Source: Cerasicoccus sp. TK19100 (GTDB taxonomy: Bacteria > Verrucomicrobiota > Verrucomicrobiia > Opitutales > Cerasicoccaceae). Taken from it: a stretch of 64,000 bases of DNA. The notes under the pieces were generated by a model. That model had not been told where the DNA came from, did no database searches, and was given only the letters and a program-made list of their open reading frames with translations. Numbering within the stretch: position 1 is the first letter of the stretch; the number at the start of each line of letters is the position of its first letter. The DNA is taken from contig NZ_JAPWDU010000005.1 of NCBI RefSeq assembly GCF_027257155.1, positions 434,001 to 498,000 of the forward strand. Direction: 5' to 3'. Positions 34,074 to 42,600 of the stretch are shown one piece after another. Both the position numbers and the translations under genes were made by a program.

Positions 34074-35318
34074 TTATTGATTGTCACCAGCCGCCTGGGC
34101 ACCCGCGATCCAGCCAGTAGTCCAGTCGATCTGGAGATTCAACTCCGGGGAAACGGCGGTCGCATTGAGCACATCGCCGGCGAAATATAAATCTGGCACG
34201 AGTCGGCTGGCGAGGGTCCGGAAGTCGATCTGCTCGCTGGCGACCCCGCCTAACACACTGCTGACGCCGCGCACGTTCTTCTTTTTGACGACTTCATAAT
34301 CACCGCTGGCCAGCTCGCGCACGAGGGCCGAGCGTTGTGGTGGAGTCAGGGAATCCCAGGATTGCTCGGTATCCAGTTTGGCGGCGTTGAGCAGGTTATG
34401 CCATAAACGGCTTGGCAAGCGCTCATGCTCCAGGGCACCGATCTTGCCATTGGGGAATTGGCGGAGTTGCTCGTCGATCAGTTTTGCCGCCGCGCGCGAT
34501 CCACCGGGCAGCCAGCTAATGCGCAGCGGGAAGCGATTCTGCAGTTTGTGCAGGTATTCAGTTTGGCGGGCGGAGAGCTCCCATGTGGCGGGTCCGCTGA
34601 CGCCCCATGGCTCCAGCGTGATGCGGCCCGTGGCAGCGCGATCCGTTTCGCCGATGCGTAGCTCCCGCTGGCCGGGAAGGGCACCGGTAATGCCGCGTAG
34701 TCGCGGGTCGTCGACGGTTTGAAAGCCGGTCAACGCAGGGAAGCACTCGGTGATGTCGTGCTTGAAGTCGGTGGTGATGACGCGCCGCAACGGACTGCTG
34801 ATCAAGCCACCGCCCGCGATGATCAGTCGGTCGGCTTGTAAGGTGCGCTCGTCAGCCAGGGTGATCCAGAAGCCGCCGGTCGATTTGACGTCCACTGCGC
34901 GCAAAGGCGCTTGCTCCTTGATTTCGACGCTACAGGCCTTGAGCTGAGCCACGAAAAATGACTCGATGTCCTGGGTATTGGCACCGCTAATGTGGGCACG
35001 GCCCTCGGCATCGATGTCGAGGGCTTGGCCGTTCTCTTCGAGCCAGGTTTCAAAGTCGCCCGGCCCGTAGCGGGTGAACGGGCCGATCATTTCCTTTTCG
35101 CCTGCGACCAAGTGGGAAACCAACTCGGCGGGGTCCCAGATCTCGCGCGTCAAGCCGCAGCAGAAGGGCTCGCTGTTGCGCCAGGTGGGCAGGAGCGTAT
35201 CTTCCGCCAGCAGCGTAACTTTCGCCTCGGGGTTATTCGTCGCCGCGCTGATCGCAGCAAAGACCCCCGCCGGGTCCGCGCCGACAACGATGATGTGGGG
35301 TGGGGGCGTGTCGCTCAT
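34074..35318 (-). CDS. BaiN/RdsA-like (HI0933-like) flavoprotein, degenerate FAD motif
   Basis: 414 residues with the layout of the HI0933-like NAD(P)/FAD-dependent oxidoreductases: an N-terminal Rossmann strand, LIIAGGG near residue 167, and the C-terminal block SSVLGGVASEQIDFRTL and LYFAGDVLNATAVSPELNLQIDWTTGWIAGA that binds FAD. The dinucleotide motif expected as GGGPAG reads GADPAG (residues about 13-18), with Asp replacing a glycine, and the usual GGYN of the C-terminal motif is SPELN. It may bind FAD less tightly or have changed activity. Cytosolic. It starts directly behind the tsf terminator; the only SD-like sequence (GGAGCGGAGG) is within the 3' arm of that terminator hairpin, 12 bases before the ATG. 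Confidence 0.78.
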   Translation of the reverse strand: MSDTPPPHIIVVGADPAGVFAAISAATNNPEAKVTLLAEDTLLPTWRNSEPFCCGLTREIWDPAELVSHLVAGEKEMIGPFTRYGPGDFETWLEENGQALDIDAEGRAHISGANTQDIESFFVAQLKACSVEIKEQAPLRAVDVKSTGGFWITLADERTLQADRLIIAGGGLISSPLRRVITTDFKHDITECFPALTGFQTVDDPRLRGITGALPGQRELRIGETDRAATGRITLEPWGVSGPATWELSARQTEYLHKLQNRFPLRISWLPGGSRAAAKLIDEQLRQFPNGKIGALEHERLPSRLWHNLLNAAKLDTEQSWDSLTPPQRSALVRELASGDYEVVKKKNVRGVSSVLGGVASEQIDFRTLASRLVPDLYFAGDVLNATAVSPELNLQIDWTTGWIAGAQAAGDNQ

Positions 35319-35319
35319 T

Positions 35320-35354
35320 CAAAGAAAAAGCCTCCGCTCCAGAGGAGCGAAGGC
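35320..35354 (-). terminator. Terminator of rpsB-tsf, overlapping the next gene's SD
   Basis: Minus-strand hairpin GCCTTCGCTCC / GGAGCGGAGGC (+ coordinates 35330-35340 and 35344-35354), 11 bp with one mismatch and a 3-base loop, followed by TTTTTCTTT. Placed directly after tsf. The 3' arm carries the GGAGCGGAGG that looks like the SD of the following flavoprotein gene, so folding would end transcription and hide the site at once. Confidence 0.85.
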
Positions 35355-35384
35355 CTGCAAATTAGTCGATCAAGCGACGCATGA

Positions 35385-35975
35385 TTATTCGCCGATGGCG
35401 AAACGTGCGAAGCGGCGAACCTTGATGTTTTCACCGATGCGCTGGATGGACTCGGTGAGGAGTTCGCCAACGGTCTGGTCGGTGTTCTTCACGTAAGGCT
35501 GGTCGAGCAGCGTTACGGTGGAGAGGAACTTGTTTACCTTGCCTTCGACGATCTTTTCGATGGCTTGAGCGGGCTTGCCTTCAGCCTGGGCTTCGGCAAC
35601 TTCGCGCTCCTTGGCGATGAGATCGGCAGGAACGTCTTCACGGCTCACAGCGACAGGCGCAGCAGCAGCGATGTGCATGGCGATGTCGCGGGCGAGATTT
35701 TGGAAGTCTTCGTTCTTGGCAACGAAGTCGGACTCGCAATTGAGCTCAAGCATCACGCCGACCTTGCCACCCATGTGGATGTAGCTGGCGACGGTGCCTT
35801 CGCTGGCTTCGCGGCCGGCCTTCTTGGCTGCCTTGATCGCGCCGTTCTTCTTCAGGTGATCGATGGCGGCTTCCTGGTCGCCGCCGGATTCGACGAGAGC
35901 CTTTTTGCAGTCCATCAAACCGAGGCCCGTGCGTTGACGGAGCTCGTTGACCATACTTGCGGTAATTGCTGACAT
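35385..35975 (-). CDS. tsf: Elongation factor Ts
   Basis: 196 residues, the short form of EF-Ts found in Thermus and several other phyla (E. coli has 283). N-terminal UBA-like domain with TASMVNELRQRTGLGLMDCKKAL, then the NCESDFVAKNEDF motif (about residues 79-91) that contacts EF-Tu, and the C-terminal LLDQPYVKN element. It catalyses GDP release from EF-Tu in the cytosol. It lies 38 bases after rpsB on the same strand, the standard rpsB-tsf operon, and is followed by a clear terminator. The start MSAITASMV is standard. Confidence 0.97.
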   Translation of the reverse strand: MSAITASMVNELRQRTGLGLMDCKKALVESGGDQEAAIDHLKKNGAIKAAKKAGREASEGTVASYIHMGGKVGVMLELNCESDFVAKNEDFQNLARDIAMHIAAAAPVAVSREDVPADLIAKEREVAEAQAEGKPAQAIEKIVEGKVNKFLSTVTLLDQPYVKNTDQTVGELLTESIQRIGENIKVRRFARFAIGE

Positions 35976-36013
35976 GGTAGTTGTTTCGTTCGGGTTTTTA
36001 ATCGGTGGGAAAC

Positions 36014-36880
36014 TTATTCCTTTTCTGCGGCAGGCGCTTCTTCGGCGGCTGGCTCAGCGGGAGTTTCTTCGGTTGCGGCTGGCTTCTTCGGCTCGTCCAG
36101 GACGATGTCGTCGGCGAAGGTCACTTCCGGCTCGTTTTCGGCGAAGTCGGTGCGAACGATCGGCTGAACGCCTTGCTGCGGTGCGTTGCGCACTTCGGTG
36201 CGGCGGGCCAGACCGTTTTGGATCGCTTCCATGATGACCTCGGTGACGAGGCGGATGGACTTCACGGCGTCGTCGTTGCCCGGGATCGGGAGGTCGACGA
36301 TGGTCGGGTCGGAATTGGTGTCAACCAGAGCAATGACCGGGATCTTGAGGCGGCGAGCTTCGTTGACGGCGATGTTTTCGTTCTTCACGTCGACGATGAA
36401 CAAAGCCTTCGGGATGCCCTTAATTTCGAGCATGCCTTCAAAGTTGCGGTGCATGCGGGCCATTTCGCGGCGGATCGCGGCTTGCTCCTTACCGGGCAGC
36501 TTTTGCAGGGAGCCATCGGCTTCCATGCGCAGGTAGCGCTTGTACTTTTCGAGGCTGGCCTTGGACGTGGTCCAGTTGGTCAGCGCACCGCCCATCCAGC
36601 GGTTTACTGCGAAAGGCATGCCGCAGGTGGTGGCGGCTTCACGCAGGATTTCCTGAGCCTGGCGCTTGGTGCCAACAAACATGATGTCTTCGCCGCTGGC
36701 GACGAGCTCTTCGATGAAGGCATAGGCCTTTTCGAGGAGGGCGTAGGTCTTTTCCAAATTGATGATGGAAATGCCGTGGCGGTGGTCGAAAACGTAAGGT
36801 TTCGATTTCGGATTCCAGCGACGAGTCTGGTGGCCAAAGTGGACGCCTGCGTCCAGGAGGTCTTTTACAGTGATGTTCAT
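36014..36880 (-). CDS. rpsB: 30S ribosomal protein S2 with acidic tail
   Basis: 288 residues. The core is typical S2: KDLLDAGVHFGHQTRRWNPK, YVFDHRHGISIINLEKT, MFVGTKRQAQEIL, NRWMGGALTNW and IPVIALVDTNSDP. It sits at the head-body junction of the 30S subunit and is needed for S1 binding. The last 35 or so residues form an acidic Ala/Pro/Glu tail (PAATEETPAEPAAEEAPAAE), a lineage-specific extension past the usual length. First gene of the rpsB-tsf operon. No SD is visible before the ATG. The 235-base region upstream contains a stable long inverted repeat, which may be a leader or a terminator of the preceding sulfotransferase gene. Confidence 0.97.
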   Translation of the reverse strand: MNITVKDLLDAGVHFGHQTRRWNPKSKPYVFDHRHGISIINLEKTYALLEKAYAFIEELVASGEDIMFVGTKRQAQEILREAATTCGMPFAVNRWMGGALTNWTTSKASLEKYKRYLRMEADGSLQKLPGKEQAAIRREMARMHRNFEGMLEIKGIPKALFIVDVKNENIAVNEARRLKIPVIALVDTNSDPTIVDLPIPGNDDAVKSIRLVTEVIMEAIQNGLARRTEVRNAPQQGVQPIVRTDFAENEPEVTFADDIVLDEPKKPAATEETPAEPAAEEAPAAEKE

Positions 36881-37004
36881 TTGAGTTTTTCTGTGCTCCG
36901 TATTCGCGCCAGTCCCGGCGTTGGGCGAACCTTGGATAATGGGTGGCTTGTTCGTAGTTGAACGTGCCGATTCGGGTTGTTTTCATTTTAACGCTGAGTA
37001 GGCC

Positions 37005-37059
37005 CGGGAAGCCGCCGCAGCTAAAGATGAAGGGCGGAAGACTAGGCTGCGGATTCCCG
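37005..37059 (-). promoter_or_regulatory. Long stem upstream of rpsB
   Basis: CGGGAA-gccg-CCGCAGC (37005-37021) and GCTGCGG-a-TTCCCG (37046-37059) can pair over 13 bases with an asymmetric internal loop (4 against 1) and a 24-base terminal loop. It lies about 125 bases upstream of the rpsB start and about 57 bases after the sulfotransferase stop, both leftward. It could be an S2 leader element or a terminator, but no T-run follows it. Confidence 0.4.
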
Positions 37060-37115
37060 CTGGCAAGCCGGAATTCGCTATTTTTGTGAATTACTTTTCG
37101 CCGGCCCTCAAATGG

Positions 37116-38009
37116 CTAATCTGTGTAGCCAAGTGCGCGCATGGATTCTCCGGCGATCGTGTTGAACTGATCCAGTTGCTCGCTGGACCAGTCCGCCCAG
37201 CGTTTCGTGGGCGAGAAATTGGCCGGTTTTTTTACGCCATCCCAGTTAGGCGTGCCTTGGTCTGCGGTGTCTGATGACCCAATGACCTCGATCTCGTCCG
37301 TGGAATTAAAGGGGTACTCTGATCGCGGAAGCTCCAGCCTCTCGAGTAGCGATTTGAGCGTAATCTCTTGCTGATCAAGGAGATCCTCGAAGCGGACGAG
37401 CGTATAAAAGGACTGATCGCCGTAGGCCTCACGAAAAGCCAGAATTTCGCGTGCGCTTTGGTTCCATCGCTCACAGGCGGCCTGGAACGGGGTGTCGGGC
37501 CAGGTCTTGATCGTCGAGGCGACATTGTCCCGGCCATCGCGAATAATGATGACGAGCTTCTGGCCGGGGAACATGACCGGGAAATACTGCAAGTGCTGCA
37601 CGGAGGGCACCTTTAGTAGGATGGTTTTTCCGGGCGTTTCCTGGATCTGCTCCAAGAATGCGCGTCCCATCAACTGAGAAAAGAAATGCTTAGGCAGCTT
37701 GTCGCGGTTTTGCTCATACTGCTGGAAGAAGTCGTTTTCGAAGTGCTCGATGTGGTGAATGTTGGGGAGCAGGGGTGCCTCCCAAATGTCTTTGGGAAAC
37801 GCCTCAACCTGCGGATGCAGGCGGATGAGCTCGCCCAGAAATACTGTGCCTGATCGCTGCTGGATGCCGTGTATCGCGATCAGCTTTGGGCCCTGAGCTT
37901 GTCGATTGGCGACGCCAGGCTCAGGAGCCGGGAGCTGGTCAGCCGGCGTGCGCTTATCAAGCACCTGGCACTCCTCTAAAACTTTTCTAGCGATTTCCTT
38001 GAGCTTCAT
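37116..38009 (-). CDS. Sulfotransferase family protein
   Basis: 297 residues from the ATG at 38009, chosen because AGGAAA lies just upstream; a frame extension to 38105 would run into the tRNA terminator hairpin. The 5'-phosphosulfate loop is in AIHGIQQRSGTVFLGELIRLHP near residues 45-65, and the 3'-phosphate motif is IIIRDGRDNVAST near residue 155, which together bind PAPS. It lacks a signal or TM segment, so it should act in the cytosol, transferring sulfate from PAPS to a sugar, lipid or other small acceptor. The DIWEAPLL segment is typical of bacterial Stf-type enzymes. No sulfate-assimilation genes are next to it, though cysI lies 9 kb away. Confidence 0.85.
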   Translation of the reverse strand: MKLKEIARKVLEECQVLDKRTPADQLPAPEPGVANRQAQGPKLIAIHGIQQRSGTVFLGELIRLHPQVEAFPKDIWEAPLLPNIHHIEHFENDFFQQYEQNRDKLPKHFFSQLMGRAFLEQIQETPGKTILLKVPSVQHLQYFPVMFPGQKLVIIIRDGRDNVASTIKTWPDTPFQAACERWNQSAREILAFREAYGDQSFYTLVRFEDLLDQQEITLKSLLERLELPRSEYPFNSTDEIEVIGSSDTADQGTPNWDGVKKPANFSPTKRWADWSSEQLDQFNTIAGESMRALGYTD

Positions 38010-38100
38010 TTTCCTGTGAAGACAGCTTGTGAAATTGCCGTCGCAAGACGAGAACAAATCCTCCCGCATTGCTTGCCGACGTTCTTTCGGATCACTGAAA

Positions 38101-38139
38101 TACAAAGCCCGCTAAGTAGTTGTCTTAGCGGGCTTTGTA
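38101..38139 (-). terminator. Terminator of the initiator tRNA gene
   Basis: A perfect 16-bp stem (TACAAAGCCCGCTAAG / CTTAGCGGGCTTTGTA) with a 7-base loop lies 4 bases downstream of the tRNA on the minus strand and continues TTTC. Symmetric enough to work in both directions. Confidence 0.88.
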
Positions 38140-38142
38140 AAT

Positions 38143-38219
<77 letters not shown>

Positions 38220-38355
38220 TCGAGGAAAGCCGAGAAACAAACAGGTGAAGTATGAATCGCGCAAGGGAAAAATTTAATTTTTTGAAAAAAGTTTTCATTC
38301 GCGTGATTTCTCCGCCACTTGAGCGCACTTTGGGAGAGAAAATAGGTAGCACTCC

Positions 38356-39225
38356 ATGGATATTTTTGCTAACCATTTGAGGGTGAGTAAACTCTCGATC
38401 GAACTGTCTCCGCAGGTAAAGGAATCGCGCTACTTGTCGCTTACACGCAGGCCACGGGCCCCGGGCGTGTTCTTTGCCGGGTTTGAGGTATGTGCCCCTG
38501 ACTACCTGATCGACCGGCAATCTTTTCCATTCTGGATTCTAGAATATATAGACGAGGGGGAGGGCGAGGTCCGTGTGCGGGGTAAGAAGCATTTGTTGAG
38601 AAGCGGATCGGTCATTTGCTATGGGCCCGGCATTCCAATCCATTTTTACAACCACGCCGACCGCCCCTTTCATAAATACTTTTTCTGTCGTAACGACACC
38701 GCCTTCCCGGAGCGATGGAGGCAGGTAGGGCTCAGTCCGGGATCGGCGCGGACGTTGGCCATGCCACCCATGCAAGGCGATGTGCTGGACCAATTGATCC
38801 ACGAGGGCGTGCATGGCTACGTGGAGAAGGCGACCGTGCTTAGTGCGCTAGAGTTGATTGTAACGACCGGCATTCGGCGCGATTCCCAGCAGGCTCGCAC
38901 GCCGAAGGATGGCCCGGCTCAGGTCTATGACCTCGTCATGCAGGTGCTGCACGAGAATTTTTGCGAAATAAACTCCCTGGCTGAGCTCGCTGATCGCACC
39001 GGCTACGGCGCGGAATACCTATGCCGCGTTTTCAAGCGCTACCACAATGAGTCGCCTTACCAGACGCTTTTGCGCATGAAAATGAACGAGGCATTCCGTC
39101 TGCTAAAGGAAGGGCGGCTGCGCGTCATGGATATCGCGGAGCAGGTTGGCTTTCAGGATCCGCTGCATTTTTCCCGCGTTTTCCGCAAAGTGATGGGCAT
39201 GGCTCCGAGCACGGTGAGTGCCTGA
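38356..39225 (+). CDS. AraC-family transcriptional regulator
   Basis: 289 residues. The N-terminal half is a cupin-like effector domain (about residues 35-110: FWILEYIDEGEGEVRVRGKKH, then SGSVICYGPGIPIHFYNHA). The C-terminal about 100 residues contain the two helix-turn-helix units: SLAELADRTGYGAEYLCRVFKRYHNESPYQTL and VMDIAEQVGFQDPLHFSRVFRKVMGMAP, the classic AraC signature. It should be a cytosolic regulator of carbohydrate-related genes; the ligand is unknown. It is divergent from the tRNA gene with about 136 bases between. The nearest rightward gene has a strong palindrome in its upstream spacer (39354-39405), a possible target of some regulator, though AraC sites are usually direct repeats. 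Confidence 0.92.
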   Translation: MDIFANHLRVSKLSIELSPQVKESRYLSLTRRPRAPGVFFAGFEVCAPDYLIDRQSFPFWILEYIDEGEGEVRVRGKKHLLRSGSVICYGPGIPIHFYNHADRPFHKYFFCRNDTAFPERWRQVGLSPGSARTLAMPPMQGDVLDQLIHEGVHGYVEKATVLSALELIVTTGIRRDSQQARTPKDGPAQVYDLVMQVLHENFCEINSLAELADRTGYGAEYLCRVFKRYHNESPYQTLLRMKMNEAFRLLKEGRLRVMDIAEQVGFQDPLHFSRVFRKVMGMAPSTVSA

Positions 39226-39629
39226 GGTATTTTGGTAAATAGCACGCAATCAGCTCCTTGTGAAATATTATCATTGAAGGTTTGTTTTTGATCAACGATG
39301 ATCAAGCGGTTTCGCATCTGTGAGGATTGCGAATTACTTCACCATAGTTTTTATTCATACTTAAAAACTATAGAATGCCGCTTAAGTATGAAAAATTTTC
39401 ATACTGCTAATATTCAGGAGTTTGTGCAAAATTTGATGTTGACGAAATGGCCGTGTGAAATTCACGTTACGCGCCTTTTTTAGGTGGCTTGATCAAAGCG
39501 AAGGCATACGAACAAGTCGCTATTAGAAACCCTCTGAATTTTAATTTCCAAATCCCACCTGCACTAAGCACAAGCTTCGTTCCGCTTCGGAATGTTACTT
39601 GGGCCAATAACTGCTTTTGACACCGCCAT
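39226..39629. other. A/T-rich non-coding spacer
   Basis: 404 bases between the AraC regulator and the transglutaminase gene, clearly more A/T-rich than its surroundings. A 61-codon open frame at 39298-39483 has no SD, no family-like feature and overlaps the palindromes, so I do not call it. The palindromic cluster is listed separately; nothing else stands out except scattered runs of A and T near the right end. Confidence 0.45.
39354..39405. promoter_or_regulatory. Overlapping palindromes built from TTCATACT
   Basis: Three copies of one half-site: TTCATACTTAA (39354-39364), its inverse TTAAGTATGAA (39382-39392) and TTTTCATACT (39396-39405). The second and third form a perfect 10-bp palindrome, AGTATGAAAA-A-TTTTCATACT (39385-39405), the first and second an 11-bp inverted repeat with a 17-base spacer. 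This is a strong candidate operator or an alternating RNA hairpin about 225 bases upstream of the transglutaminase gene. No binding protein can be named. Confidence 0.5.
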
Positions 39630-42600
39630 ATGGCTATCGACGTCAAACTCTTCCACCGGACCTCCTATCGCTACGACCAACTGGTGACGATGGGGCCCCA
39701 AGTTGTCCGCCTGCGCCCAGCGCCCCACTGCCGCTCCGAGATTGTTTCCTACTCGATGCGCATTGAGCCCGAGGGCCAGTGGATCAACTGGCAGCAGGAC
39801 CCTTTCAGCAACTATCTGGCGCGCGTCGCCTTCCCGGAAAAGACCGACCGGTTCGAGGTGATCGTCGATTTGACGATTCGCATGGTTGCCTTCAACCCGT
39901 TCGATTTCTTCCTGGACACCCATGCCGAGCATTATCCGATCGAGTATAGCGACGCGACTGAGCATGACCTGAAGCCATACCTGAAAACGGAGAAGCCCGG
40001 CCCTTTACTCCAGAAGTGGGTCGACTCCGTGGACCGCGGTAAAAAGCCGACCATCGATTTCCTCGTCGAGCTGAACCAGCGCGTCAACAACGAGCTGAAA
40101 TACACGCTTCGGATGGACCCCGGCGTCCAGGAGCCCGAGGAAACGCTGGAGCTGGGCATTGGCTCCTGTCGTGACTTTACGTGGTTGTTCGTCAACATCT
40201 TGCGTCACCTGGGCATTGCTGCGCGCTTCGTATCCGGTTACTCGATTCAACTCAAAGCGGACGAGAAAGCCATCGACGGTCCCTCCGGTGTGGAAGAGGA
40301 CATTTGCGACCTGCACGCGTGGACGGAAGTCTACCTGCCGGGCGCTGGCTGGGTTGGCCTCGATTCGACCTCCGGCCTGTTCTGCGGTGAGGGCCACATC
40401 CCACTTGCGGCGACGCCCGATCCCCGCACTGCCGCGCCGATCACCGGTGGCTTCGCGGCAGAGGGCAAGGTCAAGGACGAGTTCGAGCACGAGATGTGGA
40501 TCCAGCGCGTGCACGAAACGCCGCGCGTGACCTATCCTTACAACGACGAGCAGTGGAAAAACATCGTCCAGCTCGGTGCCGAGATCGACAAAGAAATGGT
40601 CGAGAAAGACGTCCGCCTGACCATGGGTGGCGAGCCGACTTTTGTCTCGATTGATGACTTTGAAAGCCCGGAGTGGACCATCTCCGCGGTCGGCATGGAC
40701 AAGCGTAACAAGTCTGAGGATTTGCTGAAGCGACTTTTCGGCAAATACGGTAAGGGCGGTTTCCTGCACTACGGTCAGGGCAAGTGGTATCCAAGCGAAT
40801 CCCTGCCGCGCTGGTCCTACAGCTGCATCTGGCGTAAGGACGGCCAAACGCTTTGGAAAGACCCCGCACTGCTGGGCGATCTGCGCAAGGACTATGGCTT
40901 CACTGAGGTCGAGTCGCGCAAGTTCATGAATCTCCTCTGCGAGAAGCTGAACCTCGATCCCAACATGGCCATGGACGGCTATGAGGACGCCTGGTATTAC
41001 ATGTGGCGCGAGCGTCGCCTGCCGACCAACGTCAACCCGCTTCAAAATAAAATCGAAGACAAGGAGGAGCGTACGCGCCTGGCCAAAGTCTTCGAGCAGG
41101 GCTTGAAAAAGGTCATTGGCTGCGCGTTGCCGATCGAGCGCGGCTGGGTCAATGGCCGTTACGCGTGGCTGACGGGTCCGTGGTTCATGCGCCAGGAAAC
41201 GCTGTTTTTATTCCCCGGTGACTCGCCGATGGGCCTGCGCCTGCCGCTGGACTCCATGCCTTGGCAGGCCCCGACAGATTACCGATTCCTCGGTGAAGCG
41301 CCGATGCCCGAAGACGCGCCGCCGCTGCCGGACTACGATGCGTTGGCCAGCCAATACCGCCGCGCCGGTTCGGACCCCAGCAACCTCTCGGGGCCGCATG
41401 CCCGCGCCGGTGGTCTGCAGGACGTGCCGCTCACGGATCGCTTTGACCCGTGGGAGGACTACATGCGCCGCTTTGGCCCCGGGAAGTCGTTTGGCCAAAC
41501 GCCCGGCACCTGGCAAATTCCCGTCCACATGCGTCCGCGCCCCGAGTCGATGCAGCGCCCGGACACGACGCCGCTGGACAACACCACTGCGCCTTGGATC
41601 ATCCGCACCGCGCTTTGCGTGGAGGCCCGCGAAGGCAACCTGTTCATTTTCATGCCGCCGACACCGTCGGTCGAGGACTACATTGACCTGTTAGCCGCCA
41701 TTGAGGCGACCGCAGGTGAACTCAACATGCCGGTTATTTTGGAAGGCTACCTGCCGCCGCTGGACCGCCGCCTGGAAACGATTAAGATCACCCCGGACCC
41801 AGGCGTGGTGGAGGTCAACGTGCAGCCCTCGAGCTCCTGGGCGCACCTTGTTGAGAAGACTGAGTTCCTTTACGAAGCCGCCAAGCAATGCCGCCTGGGC
41901 GCGAACAAGTTCGATCAGGATGGCAAGCACTCCGGCACGGGCGGGGGCAACCACATCGTCTGCGGTGGCGACATCCCCAAGGACTCGCCGATGCTGCGCA
42001 ACCCGACCTTGCTCAAGTCGCTCATCGCTTACTGGCACCAGCACCCGTCGCTCAGCTACGTATTCTCGGGTAAGTTCATTGGCCCGACTTCGCAGGCACC
42101 CCGTATCGACGAAGCGCGCAACGACTCGCTTTACGAGATGGAGATCGCCTTCCGCGAGCTCGATGCGCAGATCGATAATTACAAGCAGTGCCCGCCTTGG
42201 CTGGTCGACCGCATTTTCCGCCACTTGCTGACGGACCTTACCGGCAACACCCACCGCGCCGAGTTCTGCATCGACAAGCTTTACTCGCCCGACAGTTACA
42301 CGGGCCGCCTCGGCCTGCTGGAAATGCGTGGCTTCGAAATGCCGCCGCACGCCCGTATGTCGCTGACGCAGCACCTGCTCCTGCGCGCCTTGATCGCCCG
42401 TTTCTGGGACAAGCCGTTTGAGCCCGAGCGCCTTGTCCGCTGGGGCACCCAGCTGCACGACCGCTGGATGCTTCCGCACTGGAACTTTGCCGACTTCAAC
42501 GACGTGCTTGCTGACCTCAAGTCTTGGGGCATGGAGTTCGACATCGAGTGGTTCGCGCCGCACTTTGAGTTCCGCTTCCCGAAGTATGGCGAGGCGCACT

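Noticed and set aside
38010-38105. N-terminal extension of the sulfotransferase
   Set aside because: It would begin in the tRNA terminator stem; the ATG at 38009 has a good AGGAAA in front and matches the family start better.
39298-39483. A 61-codon open frame in the spacer before the transglutaminase gene
   Set aside because: No SD, no conserved feature, and it overlaps the perfect palindromes, which explain the region better.
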